Positions 38,572-48,052 of a stretch of 64,000 bases of DNA are shown here, one piece after another (position 1 is the stretch's first letter; every line of letters begins with the position of its first letter). The notes beneath the pieces were generated by a model, which saw nothing but the letters and a program-made list of their open reading frames with translations, searched no databases and had not been told where the DNA came from. The DNA lies in contig NZ_CP093845.1 of the NCBI RefSeq assembly GCF_024732245.1, positions 2,914,001-2,978,000 on the forward strand, written 5' to 3'. The position numbers and the translations under genes are program-made. The stretch is from Dietzia sp. B32. GTDB lineage: Bacteria; Actinomycetota; Actinomycetes; Mycobacteriales; Mycobacteriaceae.

Positions 38572-39500
38572 CACTTGGCTCCCTTCTGGGCGGCCTTTTC
38601 GGCAGCGACCTTCTCCGCGAACGCGGTGACGGCCTTCTGGTAGTCCTCCTCGGACCCGGACAGGAACTCGTCGACGAACGCCTTCCACGACGTCTCGTCC
38701 TTCGCGGACGCGGCGTAGTGCTTCTGGAACGCCTCGTCGCGCCCGTAGCCGCCGGCGAAGGTGAAGTGGGCGCCGTTCGGTGCCTCGGAGACGGTGTCGA
38801 CGAACATGCGGCTGAGCAGCATGCGCTGCGGGCCGACCTCGTTCATCAGGGCGTCCGCGGACTCGACGATCTCGTCGGTCTCGAGCAGGACCGTGTCGGC
38901 GGCCATGGCGTACAGATCGTCGAAGTACCCGTCGGCGCCGGTGAACGCGGCGTTCCCGTGCTTGTCCGCCTTGTCCAGGTGGATCAGCGCGGCGTCCATG
39001 CGCAGGGCGGGCATGGCGACCAGCGTCTCGGTCCTGCCATCCACCTGGTACGGGGAGTCGACGGTCTTGAGCTCGTCGCCCCAGAAGCGGAACACGTCCG
39101 AGCCGAGCCCGGCGCGGGTCGGCAGGAACGGCAGGCGCTGCGCGGCGGCGGTCAGGCCGGCGCGGACCATGCCCTCGTCCATCTCGCGGGCGACGATCGA
39201 GCCCTCGGTGCGCCGCTTGGCGAACCACGGGTCGTAGAACGGCGCGGAGTCCAGGGTGACGAACCCGTAGTAGGCCTTGGAGACCTTGCCCGCCGAGCAC
39301 AGCAGGCCCAGGTCCGGACCGCCGTAGGTGATGACGGTGAGGTCGGTCAGGTCCTCGCGCCTCAAGATCGCCCGGACGAGTGCCATCGGCTTACGCCGTG
39401 AACCCCATCCACCGATACCGATGGTCATGCCGCTGGAGAGGCGCGACACGGCCTCGTCGAGACTGGTGCGCTTGTCGCGCGGGGTGGGGGTCGTCGTCAC
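38571..39500 (-). CDS. ipdA: IpdA, ring-cleaving CoA-transferase-fold hydrolase, alpha subunit
   Basis: A 309-residue class-I CoA-transferase-fold alpha subunit. The N-terminal GMTIGIGGWGSRRKPMALVRAI is the CoA-binding Gly-rich loop; VDGRTETLVAMPALRMDAALIHLDKAD and GNAAFTG follow. A Lys/Ala-rich tail of about 20 residues closes the protein. It works with IpdB in the last ring opening of HIP degradation. The start overlaps the echA20 stop by four bases. Confidence 0.9.
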   Translation of the reverse strand: MTTTPTPRDKRTSLDEAVSRLSSGMTIGIGGWGSRRKPMALVRAILRREDLTDLTVITYGGPDLGLLCSAGKVSKAYYGFVTLDSAPFYDPWFAKRRTEGSIVAREMDEGMVRAGLTAAAQRLPFLPTRAGLGSDVFRFWGDELKTVDSPYQVDGRTETLVAMPALRMDAALIHLDKADKHGNAAFTGADGYFDDLYAMAADTVLLETDEIVESADALMNEVGPQRMLLSRMFVDTVSEAPNGAHFTFAGGYGRDEAFQKHYAASAKDETSWKAFVDEFLSGSEEDYQKAVTAFAEKVAAEKAAQKGAK

Positions 39501-40282
39501 TTGTGCTCGCCCGTCCTCTCGGATCGTTTGTCCAGATTCTTGCCGGTCTTGACGAACTCGTCGCGGTGCTCGTCTGCCACACCTGCGAGGTTGAGTTCAA
39601 AGGTGAAGCCCTGCTCCATCCGGTAGGAGGACTTCACGTCGATGGGATCGATGTGGTTGATGGCTTCCTTGGCCGCACGGATGACCCGCGTGTCCTTGGC
39701 GGCGATCGCCTCGGCGAGATCGCGTGCGGCCGCGTCGAGCTGGTCACGGGGGACCACGTCGTACACCGTTCCCCACGAGTGCAGCTGCTGCGCGGTGACG
39801 TTTCGCGACGTGAAGTACAGGGTGCGCATCATGTGTGGCGGGACCATCCGGGACAGGTGCGTGGCGGCACCGAGTGCTCCCCGGTCCACCTCTGGCAGGC
39901 CGAACACCGCGTCGTCGGAGGCGACGATGCAGTCGGCGTTGCCCACCAGACCGATGCCGCCGCCCACGCAGAAGCCGTTCACCGCCACGATCACGGGGAC
40001 CGCGCACTCGTAGACGGCGTTGAAGGCCACGTAGCAGCCGCGGTTCGCCGCGAGCAGGTGGTCGAAGCCCTCGAAGTCCTGCATCTCCTTGATGTCGACG
40101 CCCGCGTTGAACCCCCGGCCCTCGGCCCGCAGGATCACCACGTGGACCTCGGGGTCGCGCCCCGCGGCGAGGATCTGATCGCCGAGTTCGAACCATCCCG
40201 CGGACGGGATGGCGTTGACCGGAGGGTAGTCGACGGTGACGGTGGCTATCCCGTCCGCGCCCTTGTCGACACTGATGCCCAT
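39497..40282 (-). CDS. echA20: EchA20, crotonase-fold ring hydrolase
   Basis: A 261-residue crotonase-family protein. Oxyanion-hole segments are GRGFNAGVDIKEM and NGFCVGGGIGLVGNADCIV; the active-site loop is FGLPEVDRGALGAATHLSRMV. EchA20 opens a ring of the HIP skeleton by hydrolysing the cyclic beta-diketone CoA ester rather than hydrating an enoyl. The ATG at 40282 is followed by the family start; the long extension upstream is a shadow of the divergent SDR gene. It heads the operon and lies 46 bases from the KstR2 half-site region. Confidence 0.9.
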   Translation of the reverse strand: MGISVDKGADGIATVTVDYPPVNAIPSAGWFELGDQILAAGRDPEVHVVILRAEGRGFNAGVDIKEMQDFEGFDHLLAANRGCYVAFNAVYECAVPVIVAVNGFCVGGGIGLVGNADCIVASDDAVFGLPEVDRGALGAATHLSRMVPPHMMRTLYFTSRNVTAQQLHSWGTVYDVVPRDQLDAAARDLAEAIAAKDTRVIRAAKEAINHIDPIDVKSSYRMEQGFTFELNLAGVADEHRDEFVKTGKNLDKRSERTGEHK

Positions 40283-40328
40283 GGAGCTCCTTCCCGCGCC
40301 ACCGCCGTCCTCGACGGGTCGGTGACTA

Positions 40329-40342
40329 ACCAAACGCTTGCT
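40329..40342. promoter_or_regulatory. KstR2 operator (one mismatch), echA20/SDR divergent promoter
   Basis: ACCAAACGCTTGCT fits AnCAAGnnCTTGnT except that the G of CAAG is A. It lies between echA20 and the divergent SDR pair, the place where the regulon needs a site. Confidence 0.75.
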
Positions 40343-40358
40343 TGGTAGGCTAGCACGC

Positions 40359-41132
40359 ATGACGAACATCGATCTGGGTCTGGCGGGGAAGGTCGTCCTC
40401 ATCACGGGGGGCGTACGCGGTGTGGGCGCGGGCATCAGCACGGTCTTCAGGGAGGCCGGCGCGGTCGTCGTCACCTGTGCCCGTCGACCCGCCGACGAGG
40501 GCTCCGGGGTGGCGGATCTGGAGTTCCACCCGGTCGATCTCCGCGACGCCGACGCCGTGCGCGCGATGGTCGACGACATCGTCGCCAGACACGGGCGGCT
40601 CGACGTGGTGGTCAACAATGCCGGGGGCGCACCGTTCGCCCTCGCCGCGGAGGCGAGCGCCAACTTCCACTCGAAGATCGTCGCCCTCAACCTCCTGTCG
40701 GCATTGACCGTCTCGCAGGAGGCCAACCGTGTGATGCAACCGACCGGAGGGGCGATCATCAACATCTCGTCCGTCTCCGGACACCGGCCTTCGCCGGGTA
40801 CGGCGTCATACGGGGCGGCCAAGGCGGGCGTCGACTCGCTCACGCAGTCTCTGGCCGTGGAGTGGGCTCCTGCGGTCCGTATCAATTCCGTCGTGGTGGG
40901 GCCCGTCAAGACCGAACTCGCCGAGATGCACTACGGGGACGCCGACGGGGTGGCGGCCGTCGACGCGACGATCCCGATGGGCCGGATGGCGGACCCCCGC
41001 GACGTCGGACAGGCCGCGGCGTTCCTGGCCTCGCCACTCGCCGCGTACATCACGGGGGCCGAGTTGCTGGTCCACGGCGGTGGCGAGAAGCCCGCATTCC
41101 TCTCGGCGTCCACAGCCGACAACAAGCACTGA
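40359..41132 (+). CDS. SDR oxidoreductase (Rv3549c-like)
   Basis: A 257-residue SDR. VVLITGGVRGVGAGIS is the nucleotide motif, IINISSVSG the Ser region and ASYGAAKAG the catalytic Tyr/Lys. It ends with the common YITGAELLVHGGGEKP. The pair SDR(257)-SDR(305), divergent from echA20-ipdABC, mirrors Rv3549c-Rv3548c against Rv3550 in M. tuberculosis. The short leader to the KstR2 box puts it in the HIP regulon. Its substrate is not known. Confidence 0.85.
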   Translation: MTNIDLGLAGKVVLITGGVRGVGAGISTVFREAGAVVVTCARRPADEGSGVADLEFHPVDLRDADAVRAMVDDIVARHGRLDVVVNNAGGAPFALAAEASANFHSKIVALNLLSALTVSQEANRVMQPTGGAIINISSVSGHRPSPGTASYGAAKAGVDSLTQSLAVEWAPAVRINSVVVGPVKTELAEMHYGDADGVAAVDATIPMGRMADPRDVGQAAAFLASPLAAYITGAELLVHGGGEKPAFLSASTADNKH

Positions 41133-41157
41133 CCACACACGAACAAGGAGAACGACT

Positions 41158-42075
41158 ATGGGTATCTGCGACGGACGCGTCGTCATCGTCACCGGGGCCG
41201 GCCGCGGGATCGGCCGCGAGCATGCGCTGGCCTTCGCCGCGGAGGGGGCCAAGGTCGTGGTCAACGACCTCGGTGCCGGTCTCGACGGATCGGACGTGGG
41301 TGAGTCGCCGGCCGAGCAGGTCGTCGCGGAGATCAAGGCCGCCGGTGGCGACGCCGTGGTCAACGGCAACGACATCTCCTCGTGGGAGGGGGCCCGTGAG
41401 CTCGTCCAGCAGGCGATCGACACGTTCGGTGGACTCGACGTCCTGGTGAACAACGCGGGATTCCTGCGCGACCGGATGCTCGTCGGGATGGGTGAGGACG
41501 ACTGGGACAACGTCATCAACGTGCACCTCAAGGGGCATTTCGCCCCGCTTCGCCACGCCGCCGAGTATTGGCGCGCGGAGTCGAAGGCCGGGCGTCCCCG
41601 CGCGGCCCGGGTCATCAACACGTCCTCGGGTGCCGGCCTGTTCGGCTCTGTCGGCCAGGGCAACTACGCCACCGCCAAGGCGGGGATCGCGCTCCTGACC
41701 GTCCAGACCGCGGCCGAGATGAAGGGCTACGGGGTCACCGCCAACGCCATCGCCCCGGCGGCGCGCACCCGGATGACCACCTCGGCAGGCGAGGGCATGG
41801 CATCGCAGATGGCGGCTCCGGAAGACGGGTCGTTCGATGCGATGGACCCGGCCAACGTCTCGCCGCTTGTCGTGTGGCTCGGTTCCTCGGAGTCGGCGGA
41901 AGTCACCGGCCGCGTCTTCGAGGTCGAAGGCGGCAAGGTGACCGTGTGCGACGGCTGGCAGCGCGCCGCCTCCGAGGACAAGGGTGCCAAGTGGGACCCG
42001 GCCGAGCTCGGTTCGGTGGTCCCGCGATTGCTCGCCGAGTCGCCGGCACCGGTCCCGGTCTACGGCGCACGCTGA
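41158..42075 (+). CDS. SDR oxidoreductase, HSD17B4-type (Rv3548c-like)
   Basis: A 305-residue SDR with VVIVTGAGRGIGREHALAF, VVVNDLGAGLDGSDVG, INTSSGAGLFG and QGNYATAKAG. The insertion after the second strand and a longer C-terminus place it with the peroxisomal multifunctional-enzyme-2-like hydroxyacyl-CoA dehydrogenases. An AAGGAG ribosome site precedes the ATG. It follows the SDR at 40359 by 25 bases. A 3-hydroxyacyl-CoA intermediate of HIP or side-chain degradation is a reasonable guess. Confidence 0.85.
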   Translation: MGICDGRVVIVTGAGRGIGREHALAFAAEGAKVVVNDLGAGLDGSDVGESPAEQVVAEIKAAGGDAVVNGNDISSWEGARELVQQAIDTFGGLDVLVNNAGFLRDRMLVGMGEDDWDNVINVHLKGHFAPLRHAAEYWRAESKAGRPRAARVINTSSGAGLFGSVGQGNYATAKAGIALLTVQTAAEMKGYGVTANAIAPAARTRMTTSAGEGMASQMAAPEDGSFDAMDPANVSPLVVWLGSSESAEVTGRVFEVEGGKVTVCDGWQRAASEDKGAKWDPAELGSVVPRLLAESPAPVPVYGAR

Positions 42076-42120
42076 TCCTCTAGGCGCCGGGGCGGCACGT
42101 CCCGCCGCACGATAAGACGA

Positions 42121-42154
42121 ACTGAGCCCCGCACCAGCAGGTGCGGGGCTCAGT
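42121..42154. terminator. Bidirectional terminator after the SDR pair
   Basis: ACTGAGCCCCGCACC and its exact complement form a 15-base stem with an AGCA loop between the two convergent genes. Confidence 0.9.
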
Positions 42155-42191
42155 CGTTCAGCGGGTCAGACCCGACTCGCGGCAGGTTGCG

Positions 42192-43907
42192 TCAGGGGCG
42201 CGGGCACTGCTGCGCGTCGACCGAACCCGCGGCTGACAGCTGATCCACCTGGGCCTGCGGCAGGTCGCACAGGGTGGGCAGCGGGGGCAGGCCGGGCAGG
42301 GCCGGCATGACGATCGTGCCGTTGGCCGCGGCCGTGGCGAGCGCCGCGCCGCCACCGGCGGATGCGGTGATGGCGATCAGCGGGATCAGGCTCCCCGCAG
42401 CGCCGCCGTCGGCCAGGCTGGCCACACTCTCGAGCGAGGTGAGCGTGCCCATCTCCGAGCCCAGGTTGGTGGACGCGGTGCCCTGGAGCGAGCCGTTCTC
42501 GAGCGACCCGGTGAGCGCGGTGAGCGAGCCGTTGACCTCGGTGAGCTCACCGAACGAACCGGTGATGACCCCGGCGCTGCCGCCGGTCGATCCGGTGATC
42601 AGATCGGAGCTCTGACCGGTCGAGCCACCGTTGCCGGAGAGGGACCCGGAGGTCTCCGAGATGGAACCGGAAAGCGCCGGAAGGATGCCGCCCTCGGCGA
42701 TCGAGCCGATGATCGGGTCGGCGGAGTTGCTCTCCACCGAGCCCGCGAGCTGGTTGGCGGATCCGTTGGTCAGCGACCCGGCGATGCCTTCACCGACGAG
42801 CACAGCGGAGCCGCCGATGCCCTCGGTCGAGCCGTCCGGGAACTCGGCGGAGAGCGCAGGCAGTTCCGCGGAGCCTCCGAGGAGGTTCAGCTCGGTGGAC
42901 AGGGGCTCCATACCGATGGACGAGACGATCGGGGCCATCCCGAGCGAACCCATCCCCGTGGAACCGGTGAGCGGGTTCAGGTCGGAGGACCCGAACTCGG
43001 CAGAGCCGCCGAGGAGGTCGGTGGACAGCGGGGCCATCTCCTCGGATCCCACGAGCGGGGCGAGGTCAGACGAACCGAACTCGGCAGAACCACCGAGCAG
43101 GTCGAGCTCGGTGGAGAGTGGGGTGGTGCCCAGCGACCCGAGGAGCGACGTGGGGAGGTCGGACGAAGCAAAGGCGGCGGAACCACCCAGGAGGTCCGTG
43201 GACAGCGGTGCCATCTCGGTGGAGCCGACGTCGCCGGAGCCGGTGAGCAGCTCGGTGGACAGCGGTGCCATCTCGGTGGAGCCGACGTCGCCGGAGCCGG
43301 TGAGCAGTTCGGTGGACAGCGGCACCGTGCCGAGGGAGCCCGTGAGGTCGGTCGGCAGGTCGGACGAGCCACCGAGGAGCTCGGTGGACAGCGGCGGGAG
43401 CTCGGCAGAGCCCGGCAGTGCGGCGGATCCGCCGAGGAGCTCGGACGACAGCGGCACCGTGCCGAGGGAGCCCGTGAGGTCGGTGGGCAGAGACGTGGAG
43501 CCCTCGAGGACGCCGGCCGAGCCGGGGAGGATCTCGGAGGACCCGGGGAGCTCGGACGAGCCATCGAGGACGCCGGCCGAGCCTGGGAGGATCTCGGACG
43601 ACCCGGGGAGCTCGGACGAGCCGCCGAGCGGCGACAGGCTCAGCTCGGGCAGGTCCGACGACCCGCCCAGCGGGCTGAGGCCGGAGGACCCGGGCACCTC
43701 GGAGGACCCCGGCGCGTCCGCGGAACCCGCCAGCGGCGAGAGTCCGCCCGAACCGCCGGCCAGATCTCCCGCCGATCCCGTGTCGATGAGCGACGGGAGC
43801 ATGTCGAGGACGCTCCCCAGGTCCTGGGCGTTGGCTGTTCCCTGAGTGCCGGCGGCGGCGAGGAGGACCGACGCCGCGACGGCGACGGCCTTGCTGGACT
43901 TGTTCAT
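42192..43907 (-). CDS. Secreted Gly-Ser-Leu repeat protein
   Basis: A 571-residue protein. The signal peptide ends near residue 27 (TANA-QD). Residues about 40-500 are made of roughly 20-residue imperfect repeats such as PLSTELLTGSGDVGSTEMA and SSELPGSSEILPGSAGV, rich in Gly, Ser, Leu and acidic residues with almost no Lys or Arg. The C-terminus changes to a hydrophobic Ala/Gly stretch (SLIPLIAITASAGGGAAL) and a Pro-rich end with two Cys (PLPTLCDLPQ, DAQQCPRP). The same hydrophobic/LPPLP arrangement closes the 1149-residue protein at 58722. No known domain is visible. A stalk, surface layer or adhesin is plausible. Confidence 0.85.
   Translation of the reverse strand: MNKSSKAVAVAASVLLAAAGTQGTANAQDLGSVLDMLPSLIDTGSAGDLAGGSGGLSPLAGSADAPGSSEVPGSSGLSPLGGSSDLPELSLSPLGGSSELPGSSEILPGSAGVLDGSSELPGSSEILPGSAGVLEGSTSLPTDLTGSLGTVPLSSELLGGSAALPGSAELPPLSTELLGGSSDLPTDLTGSLGTVPLSTELLTGSGDVGSTEMAPLSTELLTGSGDVGSTEMAPLSTDLLGGSAAFASSDLPTSLLGSLGTTPLSTELDLLGGSAEFGSSDLAPLVGSEEMAPLSTDLLGGSAEFGSSDLNPLTGSTGMGSLGMAPIVSSIGMEPLSTELNLLGGSAELPALSAEFPDGSTEGIGGSAVLVGEGIAGSLTNGSANQLAGSVESNSADPIIGSIAEGGILPALSGSISETSGSLSGNGGSTGQSSDLITGSTGGSAGVITGSFGELTEVNGSLTALTGSLENGSLQGTASTNLGSEMGTLTSLESVASLADGGAAGSLIPLIAITASAGGGAALATAAANGTIVMPALPGLPPLPTLCDLPQAQVDQLSAAGSVDAQQCPRP
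43201..43314. repeat. 57-bp tandem repeat inside the Gly-Ser-Leu gene
   Basis: Two 57-base copies (43201-43257 and 43258-43314) differ at one base and code for the same 19-residue unit. It indicates recent unequal crossing-over or slippage. Confidence 0.9.
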
Positions 43908-43985
43908 AAAGAAGCCTTCCCTGAGATGAGATCCCCCTGGATCACAGTCGTGGCCGGTCAGCGCAGGAGGCGCGCCTCGGCGGAG

Positions 43986-44017
43986 ATTAGATTCCTCTAA
44001 GAAAGCTCATATGTCAA
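43986..44017 (-). promoter_or_regulatory. Candidate promoter of the Gly-Ser-Leu gene
   Basis: In an unusually AT-rich patch, TTGACA (complement of 44012-44017) is followed after 20 bases by TCTAAT (complement of 43986-43991). The spacing is longer than ideal, so the -10 call is tentative. Confidence 0.45.
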
Positions 44018-44075
44018 TGGTTTGCTCAGGAAATGTTACTGGTGTGACCAATGGTGTGAAACTCGATGAAATCAC

Positions 44076-44107
44076 GACGGCCGGCCCCTGGGGAGGGGCC
44101 GGCCGTC
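44076..44107 (-). terminator. Terminator of the fadA5-GNAT-ddn operon
   Basis: GACGGCCGGCCCCT and its exact complement form a 14-base stem with a GGGG loop just past the ddn-like stop. Confidence 0.85.
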
Positions 44108-44119
44108 GGAGGCGTGGAG

Positions 44120-44623
44120 TCAGGCTCTGGGTTCGCAGATGATGACCGGGATGACCCGGCTGGTGTTGGCCTGGTAGTCGGCGAAATCCGCGTAACGCTC
44201 GACGAGCCGGGGCCACAACTCGGCTCGCTCGGACGGGGTCGCCTCCCTCGCCGTCATCGCGCGTCGGCGGCGACCCACCTGGACGGTGACGTTCGGGTCG
44301 GCCCGCACGTTGAAGTACCACTGGGGATGCTTGGGAAGGCCCCCCTGGGAGGCGACGAGCAGGACGCGGTCTCCGTCCGGGAGGTGGAGCAGGGGCACGG
44401 TCCGCGGCTCGCCCGACTTGCGGCCCGTTGTCGTCACGAGACACACCGGCACCGGGGCCCGCAGGGCGGAACCCACTCGCCAGGACCCGCCGATCCGCCC
44501 GCCCGACACCCGGTATGCCCACGTGTTGACCCTGGACATCGTCTTGATGAGCCCCACGACCCACGGCGCGCCCCTCCGCGGGTCGTCGACGCCCGTCTCG
44601 GGTGCCGGGTCGGCAGAGCTCAC
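44120..44623 (-). CDS. Deazaflavin (F420)-dependent nitroreductase family protein (Ddn-like)
   Basis: A 167-residue split-barrel protein. VCLVTTTGRKSGEPRTVPLLHL and VLLVASQGGLPKHPQWYFNVRADP are the F420-binding signatures of the Ddn/FDOR-A family. Ddn of M. tuberculosis (Rv3547) lies next to fadA5 and cyp125, and the same neighbourhood is seen here. The natural substrate may be a quinone; a steroid role is not shown. The start overlaps the GNAT stop (ATGA). Confidence 0.88.
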   Translation of the reverse strand: MSSADPAPETGVDDPRRGAPWVVGLIKTMSRVNTWAYRVSGGRIGGSWRVGSALRAPVPVCLVTTTGRKSGEPRTVPLLHLPDGDRVLLVASQGGLPKHPQWYFNVRADPNVTVQVGRRRRAMTAREATPSERAELWPRLVERYADFADYQANTSRVIPVIICEPRA

Positions 44624-45204
44624 CGGCCGCCGCCCAGAGGGGCGCGGACGATCACGTGCTTACCGGGGAAGAACGCGGCGAGCTCGCGGCGGCTCTCCTT
44701 CAGCGAGGCGAGCCCGAAGCCCTTCTTGCGTTCCTCAGGGCGGATCCAGATGGCCACGTCCACGTCGCCGTTGTCGACCTGTTCGCCGAACACCAACCCC
44801 ACCGGGGCGTCGCGGGAGGTGTCGACCGCGACGAACCACATCGCGGACTCGGCCTCGACGCGCGCCAGTCCGTCCCGGAGCTCCTGCTCGGTCTTCTCGA
44901 GGTCCCAGGTCCCGCCGGTCGCGGACGTCTCATCGGACGAGCGCGCGTGGAACAGGGACGTGTGTTCCTCGGACTCCGTGAAGGGGCGGAGGGTGAAGCC
45001 CCGGGCGGCACCGTCGCCGGATCCGCCGGAGGGGGATCCCGCGAACGTCTCGAGCGGGGTCTTCAGGACGTCACGCGCCTCGTCGGGGGACACCGACAGC
45101 AGGCTCGCGATGGCGCGGACGGCGTCCTCGGGCCCGTCGGCCGACGACACGGCGGCGAACACCTCCCGCCGGCGGTTCGCGGCCGTCTCGATGGCGTTGC
45201 TCAT
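44620..45204 (-). CDS. GNAT-like acetyltransferase with N-terminal helical domain
   Basis: A 194-residue protein. The N-terminal 60 residues (AIASLLSVSPDEARDVLKTPLETF) form a short helical domain. After a Gly/Ser linker, the remainder (about 70-194) looks like a GNAT fold, with MWFVAVDTSRDAPVGLVFGE and VDVAIWIRPEERKKGFGLASLKE, but the acetyl-CoA pyrophosphate loop is weak (RKKGFGLA). The acceptor is unknown. It is inserted between fadA5 and the ddn-like gene with spacing of 1 and -4 bases, so all three are co-translated. Confidence 0.68.
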   Translation of the reverse strand: MSNAIETAANRRREVFAAVSSADGPEDAVRAIASLLSVSPDEARDVLKTPLETFAGSPSGGSGDGAARGFTLRPFTESEEHTSLFHARSSDETSATGGTWDLEKTEQELRDGLARVEAESAMWFVAVDTSRDAPVGLVFGEQVDNGDVDVAIWIRPEERKKGFGLASLKESRRELAAFFPGKHVIVRAPLGGGR

Positions 45205-45205
45205 G

Positions 45206-46396
<1,191 letters not shown>

Positions 46397-46397
46397 T

Positions 46398-46411
46398 TAG
46401 AACGGGTTCTA
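46398..46411. promoter_or_regulatory. KstR operator (exact), fadA5 side
   Basis: TAGAACGGGTTCTA matches every fixed position and lies 25 bases before fadA5. Confidence 0.9.
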
Positions 46412-46499
46412 GTTTACGCCACCCCGGGCGCGGATTCGCGGTTCGCCCCGCGGGGTGCACGCCAGGGTCGGCGGGCGGACCGGGAACCACAACCCACGG

Positions 46500-46513
46500 A
46501 GGAACGTGTTCCA
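46500..46513. promoter_or_regulatory. KstR operator (7 of 8 positions), cyp125 side
   Basis: AGGAACGTGTTCCA fits apart from the first base. It sits 10 bases from the exact box at 46524. Confidence 0.6.
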
Positions 46514-46523
46514 GTATGGTTCT

Positions 46524-46537
46524 TATAACGTGTTCTA
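46524..46537. promoter_or_regulatory. KstR operator (exact), cyp125 side
   Basis: TATAACGTGTTCTA matches the motif and lies 81 bases before the cyp125 start, in the 246-base gap shared with fadA5. Confidence 0.9.
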
Positions 46538-46618
46538 GATTACAGCGCGGGGTGAGGGCAGAGATGTCCCGGCGCCGTCCGAGCACGAGACGCAATCAGA
46601 CGTGGTCAAGGAGTGCCA

Positions 46619-47863
46619 GTGCAGCCAGTCACCATTCCCGAGGGGTTCGACTTCACGGATCCGGAGCTCTACGAAAAGCGCCTTCCCCATCCCGAATGGG
46701 CCCACCTCCGCCGCACCGAGCCGATCTGGTGGTGCGCGAAGGAACCGGGAGTGGACGGCTTCGACGACGACGGCTACTGGGTCGTCACCAAGCACGAGGA
46801 CGTCAAGGAGATCTCGCGCCGGACCAACGAGGTCTTCTCCACGTGGGAGAACACCGCCATCCCGCGCTTCGCCCCCGGCACCGAGCGGGAGATCGTCGAG
46901 CTCACCCGCCTGCTGTTCATCAACCAGGACGGCGACGAGCACAAGAAGTACCGGCGGATCATCTCCAAGGGTTTCACCCCGCGCAACATCGAGAAGATGC
47001 GCGAGAACCTCACCGCCAAGGCCAAGGACATCGTCCAGACGGCCGCGGCCAAGGGCACCGGCGACTTCATCGTCGACGTGGCCTCCGAGCTGCCGCTCCA
47101 GGCCATCGCCGAGCTCATCGGCATCCCCATGGAGGACCGCCACCAGATCTTCGAGTGGTCCAACCAGATGACGAGCTACGACGTCCCCGGCAAGGTCGAG
47201 GAGTCGCAGATGGCCAACGCCATGGTGCTCTCCTACGCCCAGGAGCTGGCCACCAAGCGCGAGACCGACCCCCGCGACGACCTGGTGACCAAGCTGGTCC
47301 AGGCGGACCTCGACGGCGAGAAGCTCACCTCCGACGAGTTCGGCTGGTTCGTGGTCCTGCTCGCCGTGGCCGGCAACGAGACCACCCGCAACGCCACGAC
47401 CCACGGGATGATCGCGTTCCTCGAGAACCCCGACCAGTGGGAGCTGTTCAAGCGCGAGCGCCCGGCGACCGCCTACGACGAGATCCTGCGGTGGGCCTCG
47501 CCGATCAGCTCGTTCCAGCGCACCGCCACCGAGGACGTGGAGATCGGCGGGGTGACCATGAAGAAGGGTGACCGCGCCGCGATCATGTACGGCTCGGCGA
47601 ACTTCGACGAGGACGTCTTCTCCGACCCGTTCACCTTCAACATCCTCCGCGACCCGAACCCGCACCTGACGTTCGGCGGCAACGGCCCGCACTACTGCAT
47701 CGGCGCCAACCTGGCGAAGCTCCAGATCGAGCTGATCTTCAACGCGATCGCCGATCACATGCCGGACATCACCTCGCTGGGCGACTCGACGCGTCTGCGG
47801 TCGGGCTGGCTCAACGCCATCCAGGACTGGAAGGTCGACTTCAAGTGCCCGGTCATGCACTGA
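46619..47863 (+). CDS. cyp125: Steroid C26(27)-monooxygenase, cytochrome P450 CYP125
   Basis: A 414-residue P450 that oxidises the terminal methyl of the sterol side chain to the alcohol and acid, the first side-chain step. The I-helix reads AVAGNETTRNATTHG, the K-helix Glu/Arg pair is in YDEILRWASPI, and the heme Cys is Cys360 in FGGNGPHYCIGANLA. An AAGGAG ribosome site lies six bases before the GTG at 46619; a GTG six bases earlier is less well placed. It diverges from fadA5 over three KstR sites. Electrons come from a ferredoxin not found in this window. Confidence 0.92.
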   Translation: MQPVTIPEGFDFTDPELYEKRLPHPEWAHLRRTEPIWWCAKEPGVDGFDDDGYWVVTKHEDVKEISRRTNEVFSTWENTAIPRFAPGTEREIVELTRLLFINQDGDEHKKYRRIISKGFTPRNIEKMRENLTAKAKDIVQTAAAKGTGDFIVDVASELPLQAIAELIGIPMEDRHQIFEWSNQMTSYDVPGKVEESQMANAMVLSYAQELATKRETDPRDDLVTKLVQADLDGEKLTSDEFGWFVVLLAVAGNETTRNATTHGMIAFLENPDQWELFKRERPATAYDEILRWASPISSFQRTATEDVEIGGVTMKKGDRAAIMYGSANFDEDVFSDPFTFNILRDPNPHLTFGGNGPHYCIGANLAKLQIELIFNAIADHMPDITSLGDSTRLRSGWLNAIQDWKVDFKCPVMH

Positions 47864-47918
47864 CCTGACACAGCGAGTCTGACACCGCGAGCAGCCACAC
47901 CCGGCCCCCGGCCGGTCA

Positions 47919-47955
47919 GCCCCGGTCCCGCCTGTTCCGCAGGCCGGGCCGGGGC
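47919..47955 (+). terminator. Terminator of cyp125
   Basis: A 16-base stem with one mismatch and one G-T pair (GCCCCGGTCCCGCCTG against CAGGCCGGGCCGGGGC) and a 5-base loop follows cyp125. Confidence 0.7.
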
Positions 47956-48052
47956 TCTCGTCTCCGGGGAGAGGGCGACCTCGTCGTCGTCGTCCGACCC
48001 CAGAAGCCCCGAACCGATCCCGTCGGCCCATCGAACAGGCAAGGTGATCCCC

